Positions 35,613 through 46,927 of a stretch of DNA of 64,000 bases are shown piece after piece. Position numbers and translations under genes: made by a program. How positions within the stretch are numbered: position 1 is the first letter of the stretch; each line of letters starts with the position of its first letter. This stretch comes from Celoporthe dispersa (lineage: Eukaryota; Ascomycota; Sordariomycetes; Diaporthales; Cryphonectriaceae), in assembly GCA_016584495.1 (NCBI GenBank), contig WAID01000005.1, positions 2,554,501 through 2,618,500 on the forward strand. The letters run 5' to 3'. The notes beneath the pieces are model-generated. The model had not been told where the DNA came from. It did no database searches and saw only the letters and a list, made by a program, of their open reading frames with translations.

Positions 35613-36387
35613 GTGACGAGAAAAAGGAGGTATAAGGAGATATTGCGCTTGACAGCGCGTCATATATCACATATTCAGTTCACATTCTACGGTTCATTTT
35701 TTTATACCTATCCTAAGGTTTTTAATATATTCAACGGTTCACGCAACCATCAAAGTCGGCCTTGAAGGTGTTAGAGTGCCCAAACTTTCAGTTCATGTTA
35801 ATAGACACGACGTCGAATTTAAGCCTGCTATGGGCAATATTCTCTCTGTTTCAGGCTGGCTTGTACTATTGAGTGCCCGATGCAGTGATCAGTTGTGGTG
35901 AGGTTGGTTGAACATACAGGATGGAGACGAACTAATTAATTAATTCATGAAACCGCACATACGAGCGCCAGCGACCCTGCTTCTGTAGCTATTAGCATGC
36001 GCATTCAGACCACTACTTTGCACTTTTTGGCCATCCCTGCTTAAGCTTCCACATTGATGCATCGCTATATGTGCTGCTCTGTTTTGGGTTCGAAAACCGA
36101 GCTACTTCGGGCATGGGTAAAGGTATCGGGACCGAGCTGAAAGCATCCTCGTGTACATTGACTTCGGTAATGGGGAAGGCCTATGGGTCATCATCCTTTG
36201 CAACCCGCTCAGCGAATTTTCCCCATACGTTCACCAAATGACCGACCAAAGAGGCGTCCCTGTTTGAACCAAGTGCTCCGGGTCACCGAACTATATATTG
36301 CTACTAATAAGCGCCATCCTGCCGACCTCATCGTACACATCCAGTACGGCCATTCTCAAACTAGCATCGGAAAGACGAGACCACACT
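35613..36387. promoter_or_regulatory. Promoter region of the MFS gene
   Basis: About 775 bases with no recognised coding sequence. Contains one loose AflR-type site at 36090. Confidence 0.4.
36090..36100. promoter_or_regulatory. Possible AflR-type site TCGAAAACCGA
   Basis: Fits TCG-N5-CGA, 288 bp upstream of the transporter start; inner bases differ from the strong palindrome. Confidence 0.35.
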
Positions 36388-38411
36388 ATGGAGATAGGTA
36401 CGGCCGATAAGGAGGCGCGCGCCGAGAGCTCGGCCATGCCCCACCCAACACTCGAGGCTCAACATGACCCGCAACACGAGAAGGTTCCAGACGAAATGGC
36501 GACAGACGAGCTTGAATTGACTCCTTCTCAGGCGGCTCTAGAGACGAGCACGACCATTCATGGACCGCGCTTATGGCTCTTGGTCAGCGCCATGATGTTT
36601 GGCGTCTATCTCGTTGGACTTGACACAACAATGCTTGCAGCGGTACGTCTCTCTCATCAAAGTATTAAATCTTGTGCCGCGGCCATCTTGGTCCTGATGC
36701 CGTGTCTACTCTTGTCATGTATTCGATTGACGATTCTTTAGGTAACACCCACTCTCACAAACTATTTTGGCACCATTACCGATGTCTCCTGGTATGCGAC
36801 CGCATATGTTATCGCTGCGTACGCTCATCTGCTCATAATGTCATCATGAGTAAGGCTGACACCCTCACTCGTAGATGTGTCTTCATTCCCTTGGTCGGTA
36901 GGATTTTCACATTGTTCCGTGACAAGCTCGTCTACTTCTCTTTCATGGGGATCTTCTTGATAGGCAGCACTATCTGCGCCATCTCTACGTCAAGTTCTGT
37001 CTTCATTCTCGGACGGGCCGTCAATGGGATTGGCTCCGCCGGCCTCGTCACGGGGGCCTTGCTCGTTCTTCGTGCCGCCTGCGCGCCCCGTATTCTCCCA
37101 GCTCTCATCTCAGCCACTGTGTCCATGATTCCGCTTGGATCCGCCACGGGTCCCTTGATAGCTGGCGCGTTGACTAGTCGCGTAGGCTGGCGATGGTGTA
37201 AGTGAGACCATCTGGAACCAAGTCGTCAGAGAGTTACCTAGCTGAATGTGCGATGACAGGCTTCTGGATTTTCCTCCCAATAGGGGCTTTTGCTATGGTA
37301 ATAATCATTCTGATGCCCATCCCTGATCACATGCCGAAACCAGCCTGGGACGAGGCTGTGTTCAGCATGCATACCAGATTAGATCCCGTCGGGTTTTCCT
37401 TGTTCGCCGGCGCCATCACGTTATTGCTTCTTGCGACGACTTGGGGCGGAACAGCTTATGCCTGGTCATCAGCAACAATCACTGGCTTGTTCTGTGGATC
37501 TGCTGGTCTGGGCATGATTTTCACGCTGTGGACGCTGCACGTCGGCGAAGATGCACTGATGCCGCCCTCCCTGTTCCGAAGCCGCTCTGTGGCATTGGGG
37601 AGCGTCTTCATGTTTCTTCAAGGCGGTGCTACGCAGATGATTCAGTACTACCTACCTTTCTGGTTTCCAAGCTATCCTAGGGAACTCACCAGTGTGGAGT
37701 GCTATTCACTTGTTGCCATCTATCATATCGCAAATCCTTGCGCTTCTCACCTTCGGGATGCAGGGTAAGTAGCCCTTTCTATTAATCTGAACATTGGACA
37801 TCTGTAGGTAGCTAACTTTGTATAACATCTAGTCCGAAAATTCCAGTTTATTCCACCGTGGGGTATTCTAGGAAGTATGTTATCTTGCATCGGAGCCGGA
37901 CTCATTACGACTTTCACTGTACATACGGCAGTCGGGCGATGGATTGGTTACCAGATAATCACATCGGTTGGGAGAGGCCTGGCATTTCAAGTGGTGAGAT
38001 GAGACCTCAACGGAGATTCATGAAGTCATTCGGAGCACAGCGTATTCTGACAACACACAGCCTATCGTTGCCATCCAAGAGACCGTGCCCACCAAGACGA
38101 TTGCAGCCGCAACGGCTGTAGCCAACTTGTTCATGCAATTTGGGGTAGCGGTTTCAATCTCCGCCAGCCAGGCGATCTTCGACAACGTCTTGCCGAATCT
38201 GCTCTCGCAGTACGCCCCGGGCGTCGGCGCCAGCACCGTGCTCAATGCGGGCGCCACAGAGGTCCGTGACCTTGTAACGCCTAGTCAGCTCCCAGGATTT
38301 CTTTTTGCGTACAACAAGGCTTTGATCACGATGTTCTACTTGCCCGTCGGTTGCTCTGCGCTCGCATGCCTGGTGGGATTTGGCTTATCGTGGACTCGGA
38401 TCCAAAAGTGA
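36388..38411 (+). CDS. MFS transporter (DHA2, AflT-like efflux type)
   Basis: Six exons (36388-36642, 36742-36818, 36875-37197, 37260-37764, 37833-37993, 38061-38411) give about 556 residues. The long polar N-terminus is followed by WLLVSAMMFGVYLVGLDTTM, the first DHA2-type membrane segment, then YATAYVIAA, GRAVNGIGSAGLVTGALLV, PLGSATGPLIAGALTSRVGWRW (motif C-like) and repeated hydrophobic helices; about 14 are expected. The frame changes in exon 4 at the CC of 37667-37668, just after YYLPFWF, without a splice site; one extra base is suspected. The family exports fungal metabolites and drugs by proton antiport. It is expected in the plasma or vesicle membrane and to export the pathway product. 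Confidence 0.87.
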
Positions 38412-38764
38412 GACGGCTTGGCTAGTCACGTTTGTCCATAGGCAATCTGAAAACGAGAGCTTAAGAAGGGTACCTTGCCGTAGATTGGGACTATTAAACT
38501 GCATCCATGGTAGCATCGGTTAACAGCACTTGTTACGGAGGTGGCTGTCTGATTTCATATGGGTAGCGCTGCGACGATGAACTCGACTGAACTTGGTATG
38601 AACAATTTGAAGACATCACTTTAGTAGCGCGAGGCAAGATTCTATATGAGCGATTGTCCAGGGATATTTATCTGTGATTGAGATACCGACGCTTGGTCCG
38701 TCACGAGCACATCTGTTGATATGTCCCTTCTTTTCTGCGCGGTCCGATGAAATGCTGACAAAAT
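38412..38764. other. Convergent 3' region, MFS / questin-oxidase-like gene
   Basis: About 350 bases between converging stops; nothing recognised. Confidence 0.4.
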
Positions 38765-40257
38765 TCAGAAACCAGGTTTCTCTGCGTCTGGAATATCGCC
38801 CCATGGCTGATCAAACCCCGGGAACATAATCCACTTGAGGTCTTGATGAAGTCCTAGAGTTGTATCGTACGCCATCCGTGACAAATTCAACCACATGTCT
38901 CCTTTGACTGGAAAAGCATCCGCCCAAACCCCTTGCTCGAACGGCTTTGCCACCTGCTCCCCATTCTTCAATGCCCGCAAATATTTCACCACGTGACCGT
39001 CATCATAATCGCAGTTGGCACGATGGAAAAGCACCTCCCAGTCCCAACCCGCACTCGCGGTGGGCTTGTAATTCTTGATGTACTCAACATGTAGCTCCGG
39101 AGCTCCACACGTAGCATACCAGACAAGATCAAGCCGGGCCTTCCACTCAATAAGACGCACCTTGTCCTCGATACGAATCCAGGGTTGGCGCGCCAGGACA
39201 GTCAGAAATATGGAACTTGTGACGTTGTGCATATAGAAGAAGTCGATCTTACGCGCCTTCTCATACCGTTGCGCCCCCCCGGAAAAGTAGGCGCAGCAGC
39301 TAATCATCTCGGCGGTACGGCGTTCGAGAGTCTCGGGAGTGACGCGGAATTGTGCAGCAAGGGCGGCAATATCATGCTCCGTGCGCTTGAGGACGCCGTT
39401 CTTCATTTTGAACTGCATGTCCTCCCAGTGCGCTGAGTGGCGGATCTTCTCGTTGGCCCGGGCCTCATGGAATAGCTCAACCAGGGGACGGTCGTGTGCT
39501 GGGTCGTGTGGAGACTTGGCAGCCTCCCGCTCGGCATTGGTAAAGAAGATATCAATGTTGAAGCTGGCGTCTGTGGCGGCTTGGGCAAGGGCCTCTGCAA
39601 GGATACTCGGCTGCTCGAACTCGACGGCCAGACCCCAGTGAATAAGAGGATGAAAGGCCCCGTCGAACATTCGTGCAAGAATAGCCTCGGCTTTCCGCGT
39701 ACGGCTAAAGCAGTACTCCTGGATCACTTCTTTCCCTATAGTATACCCACATGTCAGCACCCATTTGCCAAACTCGTTTTCATGGAGGATGGACAAGTTC
39801 CAGAAGGCTACGTACATCCTTTGGCGTCAATCTCACGCTCGAAAAAGACCAAGTAGTTCGCATAGTGCTTGACATCGCTGAGGTACTTGTGGAACCCGTC
39901 CTCGGTCGCCAGCTCGGCAATGACTTGCTCGTCCGTTGGTGGGGGTGGGCGTTGACCCAGCTCGACGTTCGAGCGGAACCCCAGCTCCAACTCTTGGATA
40001 CCAGCTCCCAGCGCCAGCCTTGTGAGCAAATTATGCGCGGCGTGGTTGTGCCCTGCGAAGTCTCTCCAGAACATATGATGTTCGTTATGATTCTTCTGTA
40101 GCAGCCGGTTGGCTGCATCTATTGCACCTGGCGGAAGGGCCTGGATACCCGGAACCAGGCCAAGGTGATTGGTGCATATGTTCACCTTCGAAGAAGCCGA
40201 GCCAGCTTCTGTGTCATGCTTTGACACGATGGTGTTGACGAGGGTCTGCGCAGACAT
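38765..40257 (-). CDS. Questin-oxidase-like Baeyer-Villiger oxidase (DUF4243; AflY/MdpL-type)
   Basis: Exons 39816-40257 and 38765-39735, with an 80-nt intron (39736-39815), give 470 residues. Family segments: NEHHMFWRDFAGHNHAAHNLLTR near residues 55-80 with several His, a KGWKEVIQEYCF join made across the intron, FHPLIHWGLAVEF, RDRPLVELF-like sequence, and MHNVTSSIFL. These match the questin oxidase / AflY / MdpL group. Characterised members catalyse Baeyer-Villiger-type cleavage of the anthraquinone central ring to benzophenones (questin to desmethylsulochrin) or related steps in xanthone and aflatoxin pathways. Its presence suggests a product beyond a simple anthraquinone. It is divergent from the thioesterase gene, with an exact operator-like palindrome between. 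Confidence 0.9.
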
Positions 40258-41281
40258 TGTGGATATATGGTTGATTCGGGGGAGCGGAGGCAATAATGTC
40301 GGTTTGGCAGCGGATAGCAAGAACCTTTTACCTAGAATGAGTGGTCTTGAGGGGATTCATTTGTCGATGGTCATCATTGATATCATTTTCTAATGATGCG
40401 GGAGCCCGGCGAAGGTCCCCGCTCCGAGCTCAGGCAATGCCATGGCTACGTACTAAACCATATCGCATGATTTCCATCGCTGCCCGGCAGAACTCGGACT
40501 CATCTAGCCTCCGGTGTATCCGATCATTTATTAATCTCTCACCGTGGAGGTTAATCACTGCCTAAGAGACCTTGTAGTCTGCGAACTCGCTAAACTGCCT
40601 CGTCCGAGCCGCCCACAATTAAGCACAAGACAAGCCGCGTTAAGAGTTTGTGAGAGTACCAATGATCAAGACTTTCCAGAGCCTGAGGATAGAAATTGCA
40701 CACGCGAGGGCCAAACTGACGTCTGCAAATGTAAAATTATCGGTATTTCATTATGGCGATTGGAGGACTCGGATTTTCGGACGAGAGGATGGAACTCCAT
40801 CGGACAGCAATTTGTCGGCCAGTGTCCACAGCCAGATAATGACAAGCTAATCACCGTCCAAAGACCATATCGCCATTCACATGATCAAAATTATGTTGGT
40901 TCCGATTCTGTGTGTTCTCTCGAACTGGATAGTCCTCGGATTCCGAGGACCCTCTTTCCCCACCCTCCCCGGACATTACAACAACAGCACCGATCAGGGA
41001 TCTTCCAACCTAAACGCGAGGCTAGACATGCAGCCTGTAGAAAGGGCCAATGCTGATAGCCTCGTGGAATGAAGGGCGGTCGGATTTCGGAATTTAGAGC
41101 GCCCTCATAGAGATCAAGTGTATCAGAATTATGAGCGGTGCGGGTTTCCGTTCTGATAGGGGGGTGAGGAGGGGGGGGATAAGGGGCTCAGCAGCATTGA
41201 TATAGAAACCTAGTCGAAGGGCAAAAGGTTGTGTTTCGTCTATCATCGCGAGTCTCATTTCACTGTCTGTGTCCATGCAAA
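40258..41281. promoter_or_regulatory. Divergent promoter, questin-oxidase-like / thioesterase
   Basis: About 1 kb between divergent starts. It holds the exact palindrome at 40936 and further TCGGA-like elements (40769-40785, 41080-41092). No protein family is recognised in it. Confidence 0.55.
40936..40946. promoter_or_regulatory. Candidate operator TCGGATTCCGA
   Basis: The palindrome extends to 15 bases, CCTCGGATTCCGAGG at 40934-40948, the most extended of the three. It lies about 335 bp upstream of the thioesterase start and 679 bp upstream of the questin-oxidase-like start. Confidence 0.7.
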
Positions 41282-42322
41282 ATGTCTGGACCAGTCGATC
41301 CAAAACGCCGAGGTGGATATAAGCAAATCAACAAAGCACTGAATATCTGCGCCTTCGAAGATTACTTAGAGAGCCAATTATCGATCCTCCCGGAAATAGC
41401 TGATGTCGAACAGATCAGCCCTCGTGTGCTGCGCGTGCTCGGCCAGAATGCCGGAAAAGTGAGTTTCAAACTTCCACTCTACTAAATAATTGTTTGAATA
41501 TAGTTGACTGTTGAATAGTTCACTCTCCAAGGCACAAATACCTACATCGTAGGGACGGGAGACCAGAGACTCATCATCGATACAGGCCAAGGCATACCAG
41601 AATGGTCGAGACTGATCTCATCGGCTCTTTCCTCGGCAGGAATATCTCTTTCATGCGTTCTACTCACGCATTGGCATGGGGATCATACAGGCGGAGTCCC
41701 TGATCTTCTCCGAATGTACCCTCATTTGTCCAGCTTTGTTTACAAGCATACACCCAGTCGTTCTCAGCAGCCCATCACCGACGGCCAAGTCTTTCGCGTC
41801 GAAGGTGCCACCGTCCGCGCAGTACACGCACCCGGCCACTCGCACGACCATATGTGCTTCGTTCTCGAGGAAGAAAATGCCATGTTTACAGGAGATAATG
41901 TGCTCGGCCACGGCACCGCTGCAGTGGAGCATCTCAGCACTTGGATGGAGTCACTGCGTATTATGAAAAAACATGCCTGTGTGGTTGGCTATCCGGCTCA
42001 TGGCATGGTGGTGAAGGATTTGGTGGGGAAAATAGAGTGGGAACTTGCATCAAAGGTCAAGAGAGAGATGCGTATTCTGCAGACGCTGGCAAAGCTCAAG
42101 CTTCAGACCGGTAGCAGCAGGGCGAAGGCCAGCGTAACAGTCAGACAACTTGTGAGCGCGATGCATGGAGATGGAATTGATGCTCAGGTCATAAGCATGG
42201 CGGTGGAACCTTTGACGGAAGAGGTCCTGAAAAAGCTCTCTCAAGACGGCAAGGTGGGTTTCGAAGTTAGGGGCGGCCAGAAGAGATGGTATGGAATACA
42301 GTCCGTTGAAGTTTGTTCTTAG
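41282..42322 (+). CDS. Metallo-beta-lactamase-fold ACP thioesterase (ACTE type)
   Basis: Exons 41282-41458 and 41519-42322 give 326 residues. The zinc-binding motif THWHGDHTGG lies at about residues 109-118, preceded by TLQGTNTYIVGTGDQRLIIDTG and followed by HAPGHSHDHMCF and FTGDNVLGHG, the order expected for this fold. The C-terminal helical part (EVLKKLSQDGKVGF) is usual in fungal members. These enzymes hydrolyse the polyketide from the ACP of TE-less group V non-reducing synthases, releasing atrochrysone carboxylic acid or analogues. It therefore partners the PKS at 13104, although it lies 22 kb away at the far end of the cluster. Confidence 0.93.
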
Positions 42323-43800
42323 AGATATGGGGTCAAATCTAGCTATCTGTATATTAGATCGGTCACAAGAAACGTCATCCGGGCACCTTGAAATATGCGA
42401 TTGAGCAAACAGACGCTTGATTATGATGGATATGAATATAATATTAACAGCCATTACTTACTAACTGGGTACGCTTAGTACTCTCCATACCCGCTATGCG
42501 CACGCCAAGGCACATGCCTATGCTTTATGATAGAGAATTAGCCCCCCAAAGGCATTCACATATCTTTCATGGGTAAATGCAACCTGAGTGTAAGTTTACA
42601 TCAACATCAGCGCCGGGTTGACGGCTCACTCGTGAAGGCCTTAGGCAAGCTCTCTATTCACCGAAGTCTACTCATGGCTTCGTTGACTATAGTAGCCCTT
42701 GCTGGTTACGGAAAACCCTTGACATGCCAGGAGCGACAGCCCGCTCTACTTGCGACGTAGTTGTGGTGATTGCGGTTATGTTAGATGGCAAAACTGAATT
42801 TTCATTGGCCTATGGCAATTACGAGCTGTTCTTCAGCAAATCATCTAGGTCATCACGGTTGGCTTTGTTGATCCCGCTTTATGAAGATTCCCGCCTGATC
42901 TCTGGGTGCCTACCGAGGAAGCAAAGCATCAGCATGCGAGGATACCTTGCTTTTCAACTCGTATACGTGGTACTGATGTTTCTCAGGCTGCTTTATTTTA
43001 TGCAGCCATGCAGGAACAGAGACTCACTTGTGTAGGGAGAGATTTGGATTTCTAGAGCACATTTGAGCTAAATAGATGTGCCTCAATCTTGCGTTCAATC
43101 TAGCGTCCTCCTTTGGTTAAGTAATATGGGTAATTGACGTTCTTCGGGCTGACAGCTCTTGTAGCTATGCCTCTAAATTATTCGTCCCCAGACCGGTCGT
43201 TCATACGAAAACCCCTGCAGGCTACGGGCCAAAGTGCAGCATGTTTTGAAGAATTGCCTCTCAGCGGGCGTCAGTTACTCTATGCATGCTCAATGTGCTG
43301 GTCTACGATTTTATGATAGATCCTTTAATGTGGAGTTAGGTACATAGTATTCCAAAGCGTCTAACGCAATCTTCACACAGAGAAAAGCTGAGCGAATCAG
43401 GCACGAACACATCGAGCGGCGGTACAATGCTTATCAGGGCTAAGAAGCCAAGAAAGTACTTGCATTTCAGCCTCACCCTTCTTCATTCGTTGCCCCTCTC
43501 AGACTCCACTTTAGGATTCAAAGATTTGGGGGCTACTTCTGTTCCTGCTCAGTTGCCCCACTTGTAATAAATTCCATTCAGTGCAAACTACTATTTATTC
43601 CTCCTTTTCCGTTTATTAAACTTATCAGTTTTTTTTTCTTAGTTTTTTTCAACAAAATCTTCTTATTCCGTTCAAGCATTCGTTTTGACTGAACGACTCG
43701 GTCTTCACTAGACTCCCACTTGCTCCGTTTGCTCCAGGCGCCTCCTTTATAGCATATATTGAAGTTTGACCCATCGCACTTTCAGAGCTTACTTTTCGCT
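42323..43800. other. Intergenic region at the right edge of the cluster
   Basis: About 1.5 kb; nothing with recognisable homology. A long stretch of T-rich sequence (43600-43680) and pyrimidine-rich DNA precede the next gene and resemble its promoter. Confidence 0.4.
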
Positions 43801-46112
43801 ATGCCTCGCTCGATCCCCTCGATCAACAGTTCACTTCTAGATGACGAACCACCTGGCGTCAGAAACGAGCAGCCCGAGAGATTGGAAATGAGCGACACTA
43901 TACATAGAAAACTTCCACACAACGTTCAAGAACATCAGTCTGAAGAGGATCAGGAAAATTCACCCGAGGATGACTCTGCTGCATTCCAACCACTAGTGGC
44001 AAAAAAACGTCGGGAGCCTCGCGCAAGCAAGAGCTTGGACATCTGAGATGGTGGCTTTGATGCTGGCTGTTTGCTGTCTCTTATCGATTTTCCTGATCCT
44101 AGCGAGATTCCATAACCAACAACAGCCTAAGTGGCCTTATGCTAGCACTTTGAACCTGAGCACTCTTATTGCATTGATTGCCACTGTTCTAAGGGCTTTA
44201 CTGGGGAAAGTTCTAGACTCAAGTAAGTGTTTTGTGGTTCCCTGATGTTGCCTGCTTGGCTCAAGATTTCAGCTCACGAGTGCTTCTGGCATAGGTATCG
44301 GACAGCTGAAATGGCGCTGGTTTCAATCGTCTCCGCGCCCGCTTAGCCACATGCAGACTTTTGAAGGTGCAAGTCGTGGTTTGTGGGGGTCTCTTCGATT
44401 TATGTTCTCTCTCTCCCGTCCGTACGTTTGTTCCAGCTTGATGCCCGCTGAGCATGTGTTAATCTAGCATCAGGAACTTGGCTACACTCGCTTCAGCAAC
44501 AATGTTTTGTCTTATTCTGATTGGCACCTTTACGCAACAGGGGCTCCAAACTGTGTCGTGTCAGAATCCCAGCAGGACTGGAGAAGCATCTATCCCAGTC
44601 GCCCAGACCAGCTTCCAAGGGCTGCAGGTGACAGGCGGCAGCGATCCAGACTATGAACTTACAGTAGAGCTACGAGCTTCTGTCATTGCTGGACTGGCGA
44701 GTATGCAATCGCCCAACTCGCTCTCGCCCACGTGTACATCAGGTAATTGTACATTCCGCGCTACAGATGGAATTACCCACTCTACTGCAGGATTCAGCAG
44801 TGAGTGCATAGACATCTCGTCGCTCATTACCCAAGATGGCATGCGTTCTTGGGAGTCATCCAACAACTACAGTGCTCTTGCAACCACAAACTATAGTTTA
44901 CCAAACGGGTTGAATCTCACTTATGATCTAAGTAAAGGGTATTTCCCTTACAGCGCAGGTCGATGGGATACGATGCTAGCCACAACCCCTGGGGTATACT
45001 ACGGCCTAGAGGGGACCCTGTCATTGAACAATGTGACAATGACACAACGACAGACCAACATTATTCAGAATGCTTCTTTTGATAGCATAATTTTTCTGAT
45101 GCCAACTACAAACCCCTGCCAGGATCCCTCAAACTACACGACCTATTTTGAAGTCGAAGAATATTTCGCTATGCCACCAGTGGAAGCCAGCTTGTGTCCA
45201 CAGCTGGACATTCCTGGAGTGGATACCTTCCCCGGATATTTCTCGGTAACAGCAGCGGTTTGTTTCTTCTACGCCTCTTTACAGCACTACAATGGCTCGG
45301 TCGTCAACGGCAAGCTCCAGGAAGAACTCGTTCAAGACCCTGTCCCCTTGCTTTCTAATACCGACCAGGAGTGCAATTGGAAGTGTGGGCTCTCAGACCC
45401 TTGTGTATCCGACAACTTAGCCTACAGCAATGACAGCGCGAACCTCTCCAACGCGCCCGGCGGTTCAACTAGTCTAGAGAACTCAACAAGTACCACGGCT
45501 TGTCTATACGGGTTCTCGTTCCTGTGGTATCGAGCGCTGATGGTCCAATCCTCCCTTTCGGCGCTCATCAGCAACAATGGTGCCACCGAGACGTGCGATC
45601 GTTTCAGCAACTACACTGCCATGATTTGTCCTGGGGCGTGGTGGCTTAGCAACATATACAACGGCGGCAATGCTTCTATTTCAAGCATCAGCGCATTCAT
45701 GGACCGTGGCTTCGACAGCCTGACAGACCAGCTGCGCACCATCGGTACGGACTGGGAGAACAACCCCATCGTAACTTCCGGGACTGTGTACGTAACGGAT
45801 GTTTGTATACGCGTCCGCTGGGAGTGGTTGATCTACCCGCTCTTTATGGTTGTCGCAACGTTGGTGCTTCTAACGTCCGTTGTGGTTTCAAGCTCGGGCT
45901 TGTTGGGCTCTAGAAAGGAGGTTATCTGGAAGTCTTCGGTCTTGCCCTTTCTTTTTTATGGCCTTGAGGATCGACAAAGGAGCCATCATTCCGACCTTGG
46001 AACTGAGGAAGAATTAGACCGGGCGGCAAAGGCTGTATCTGTTCGTTTTGGGCTTCGCGACGATCAATGGCGGTTGCACAATGTGACAAGCGGGGATGCA
46101 TATTCAGACTGA
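43801..46112 (+). CDS. DUF3176-type membrane protein of unknown function
   Basis: Exons 43801-44222, 44295-44421 and 44468-46112 give about 730 residues once one A of the run 44001-44007 is discounted. The polar N-terminus is followed by membrane segments (MVALMLAVCCLLSIFLILAR, LSTLIALIATVLRALL), the SPRPLSHMQTFEGASRG segment and NLATLASATMFCLILIGTFTQQ, the typical DUF3176 opening. A large lumenal or extracellular domain rich in N-glycosylation sequons and Cys follows, and a last membrane helix lies near the end (WLIYPLFMVVATLVLLTSVVV). Function of the family is unknown. The frame change at A7 is not a splice site. Confidence 0.78.
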
Positions 46113-46468
46113 ATACGGCATAGTAGTCAGCGATTGGTAATTGGCTAACAGTGCTAATGCCTCTTCTTAGATAAGTTTTTTTTTTTTTTGTATTCCTAAT
46201 TTTGAATTAAGAAAACAAAAAAAAAGTTGATCAGTGCCGTTAAACTGAATCCTCAACTGAATTGATCATCAGGCTAGCTTCGAACGCTTCCCGCGATTTC
46301 GCAAGGACTAATGATGAAAGAGTCGACGTAGGAGCATTTTGAAACCGGACCAAAATTTGCGCAACACTGGCGACATTTGAATGTATACTGCTGCACAGTA
46401 ATCTACAAGCGACCATGCCCCTCAATAATGTTGGAGCGTCTATTATCCTCAGTTTGAATAATGAATAG

Positions 46469-46927
46469 TTCGATTTTGTTACCGTTGACGGCGGGATATC
46501 GAGCCTGGTTGTCGCCTCACGCTTCACAGAGAACGCGAACGTTGAAGTCCTAGTCCTGGAAGCAGGAGCAGACCGCCGTGATGATTTAAGAATCCGCTGC
46601 CAAGGCCTCGCTCTCGCTACTTATTACAATCCTGACTTTGACTGGGGTATGGTCACTGAGCCTCAGGTGAGTCTATCTTCTCATCCTCGCCTCACACCGT
46701 GATATAGCTTCGATGACAGGGATCGGCTGATGACTTCTCTGAGCATTGCCCGGACTGAACAACAGGTCTCTTGGTCAACCATCCGGAAAGACTCTAGGAG
46801 GCTCATCTGCGTCAGTCCATCTCTTTGTCCTTTCTTTGAGGGAAATGATATTCCTGACTCTGCCATAGCATCAACCTCGGTATGGTCATTTATCCCTCCA
46901 GGTCCGGGTTCAACTCTCTCTTGGGAT
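46469..46927 (+). pseudogene. GMC oxidoreductase relic (N-terminal part)
   Basis: Translation from 46469 gives a GMC N-terminus: SLVVASRFTENANVEVLVLEAGADRR is a clear match, ending FDWGMVTEPQ at 46665 before a GT donor. Further pieces follow: SGKTLGGSSA near 46780-46812 (GMC signature 1 region) and an INLGMVIYPSRSGF piece from 46870, then a stop. The FAD-binding glycine motif reads DGGISS instead of the usual GxGxxG, so the protein could not bind FAD normally. No start codon, frames broken and the C-terminal two thirds missing. It is a decayed copy, separate from the GMC gene at 33817. Confidence 0.75.

Noticed and set aside
36090..36100. Treating every TCG-N5-CGA as a cluster operator
   Set aside because: About 15 loose matches are expected by chance in 64 kb; only the stricter TCGGANTCCGA form is kept as strong evidence.
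40544..41072. 170-codon frame between questin-oxidase-like and thioesterase genes
   Set aside because: No conserved sequence, and it contains the operator-like palindrome in a divergent promoter; probably non-coding.
42569..43316. Small frames with hydrophobic segments right of the thioesterase
   Set aside because: No family match and no splice pattern; not supported as genes.
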